A stretch of DNA of 13,629 bases, from positions 1-13,629 of the forward strand of contig BQJX01000023.1 in NCBI GenBank assembly GCA_021604925.1, read 5' to 3'. The notes beneath the pieces were generated by a model. The model was not told the origin of the DNA, ran no database searches, and was given only the letters and a program-made list of their open reading frames with translations. This DNA is from Gemmatimonadota bacterium (GTDB lineage Bacteria > ARS69). Made by a program: the position numbers and the translations under genes. This document shows, piece after piece, positions 12,907 through 13,629 of the stretch (within the stretch, counting starts at the first letter, position 1; each line of letters starts with the position of its first letter).

Positions 12907-13046
12907 GCCTAACGGCACGGGTTTCAGCTGCGAGCACCGCGGATGGCGAAGATGCCGATGGCGATTGTCCGCCAGGCGCGGAGCCCGGTTCCGACCTCAA
13001 TCCAGTATGCGCCGCGGTGATCGTCTGCTGCAAACCCTAGTTAGAG
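12907..13046 (-). repeat. attC site 16, main family
   Basis: Cores are GCCTAAC (12907-12913) and GTTAGAG (13040-13046). It is near consensus with an inner GATGGCGAAGATGCCGATGG; the left arm has GGCACGGG. Confidence 0.94.
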
Positions 13047-13051
13047 ACGGG

Positions 13052-13609
13052 TCACCGATACAGGGCCTTGGTCTCACCCCACGTAAGACCCCCTCTCCCA
13101 GTGCCCACACAATGCTCTATGCCGCCAAACTGGCACGGGTAGACCCCATTCGTGCCATGGCCAACCACGGCGTTCTCGCGGGGTTGCGGGTCGATGGGGT
13201 CACAGTCAACCGTAGCATTGAGTCCACCGGGAGAGGGCCCGAGACACGCTTGCCCGCCTTCCGCAACGAAGTCGATCAGAGACCAAACGCCAACGAGGAC
13301 CGGTCCGACAGGGCAGCCTCCGATGGCCAGCAGCAGATCCGTGCTGTTTCCCGCGTTCAGTGCTCCATGGAGCGGAGTAAAGCCGCCGTTGACGTATGTG
13401 TGGACGAGGCTGAACTCGGCCGCGGCCATTCCGTCGTGTGGCGAGCAGGCCAGCCATAGGTAAAGCTGAAAGGGCTCACCCGCGACCACTTCTCCCATGT
13501 TGACCCACGGGTCTGTCGCGCTACCGCTAAGATTCCAACCGTAGTCCGCAGCAATCGCGCTGGGCACGACCGCAAGCAGCAGGGCCGCCACGACAATGAG
13601 AACCTTCAT
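13052..13609 (-). CDS. Secreted WGxxKAxYR-family protein
   Basis: This is 185 residues with a signal peptide (MKVLIVVAALLLAVVPSAIAA). The mature part contains SGSATDPW, LYLWLACSP, PVGPVLVGVW, EGGQACLGPSPGG, several cysteines and the C-terminal TWGETKALYR. SGSATDPW and LYLWLA are nearly identical to the frameshifted relative at 3499-4102 (SASATDPF, LYLWLA), making those two the closest pair of this group here. Function is unknown; it is probably periplasmic, surface or secreted. ATG 13607-13609 follows a G-rich GAGGGGGG element. Confidence 0.83.
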   Translation of the reverse strand: MKVLIVVAALLLAVVPSAIAADYGWNLSGSATDPWVNMGEVVAGEPFQLYLWLACSPHDGMAAAEFSLVHTYVNGGFTPLHGALNAGNSTDLLLAIGGCPVGPVLVGVWSLIDFVAEGGQACLGPSPGGLNATVDCDPIDPQPRENAVVGHGTNGVYPCQFGGIEHCVGTGRGGLTWGETKALYR

Positions 13610-13621
13610 TCAAGCCCCCCT

Positions 13622-13629
13622 CTCTAACG
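13622..13629 (-). repeat. attC site 17, cut by the window edge
   Basis: CTCTAACG matches the first core and first spacer base of the main-family attC, in the expected position upstream of the last gene. The rest lies outside the window. Confidence 0.75.

Larger units (their letters stand above)
1..13629 (-). mobile_element. Integron gene-cassette array (internal segment, no integrase in window)
   Basis: About nineteen attC-like sites separate cassettes of roughly 490-1055 bp, nearly all with one gene. Each site has a RYYYAAC-like core at one end, a GTTRRRY-like core at the other, and long imperfect inverted arms between them. On the minus strand the order is gene then attC, and the arm next to the gene's 3' end carries the extra unpaired bases expected of L''. 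Both facts place the integrase and attI to the right of the window. No integrase, attI or conserved chromosomal gene is visible, so both ends of the array lie outside. Site uniformity is typical of sedentary chromosomal integrons. Confidence 0.95.

Noticed and set aside
12758..13459. Plus-strand open frame of over 230 codons
   Set aside because: It crosses an entire attC site and is opposite two supported minus-strand genes; Arg-rich and Ser-rich composition is typical of a shadow.
137..13629. CRISPR array or tandem repeat interpretation of the ~140 bp repeats
   Set aside because: Repeats are far too long and widely spaced, have attC cores and inverted arms, and enclose whole genes.

Overview
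The window is a stretch of a large integron gene-cassette array. The scaffold is a family of ~140 bp attC recombination sites: sixteen complete copies, one copy cut by the right edge, one clearly different attC at 137-238, and one degenerate candidate at 5827-5931. Almost every cassette holds a single gene. The attC cores (RYYYAAC and GTTRRRY), the inverted arms and the extra bases in one arm show that the array reads right to left (minus strand). Any integrase and attI would therefore lie beyond the right edge. The organism cannot be named from the sequence. It is a fairly high-GC (roughly 60%) bacterium, and the small secreted proteins ending in WGxxKAxYR remind me of uncultured FCB/Eisenbacteria-like lineages. 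That last point is recollection and is unverified.

Layout in array order (right to left): secreted WGxxKAxYR protein (13052-13609); signal-anchored secreted protein (12266-12886); small lipoprotein (11638-12126); SIR2-like protein (10571-11485); zinc-ribbon plus Ada-type zinc domain protein (10001-10423); three consecutive WGxxKAxYR secreted proteins (9260-9820, 8551-9114, 7822-8385); HEPN protein (6911-7654); TIR/nucleoside-deoxyribosyltransferase-like protein (5936-6751); two cassettes whose genes run on the plus strand (5383-5730 with an overlapping 5709-5939, and 5012-5191); an unresolved cassette (4262-4701); a frameshifted fifth WGxxKAxYR protein (3499-4102); two membrane-anchored exported proteins (2546-3346 and 1691-2404); a three-helix membrane protein resembling Pycsar/SLATT effectors (1095-1556); an unknown cytosolic protein (233-943); and the start of a HigB-type toxin with its own promoter at the left edge (1-72).

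The genes do not form a metabolic pathway. Two themes recur. One is solitary proteins of defence or toxin families (SIR2, TIR-like, HEPN, Pycsar-like membrane protein, HigB). The other is a lineage-specific family of ~185-200 residue exported proteins with signal peptide, LYLW-like motif, GGxxCF-like motif and C-terminal WGxxKAxYR, carried by five separate cassettes. Leaders between the attC core and the start codon are usually only 6-35 nt, leaving no room for a private promoter, so most genes probably depend on read-through from upstream. Many genes take their stop codon, and some perhaps their ribosome binding site, from the flanking attC cores.
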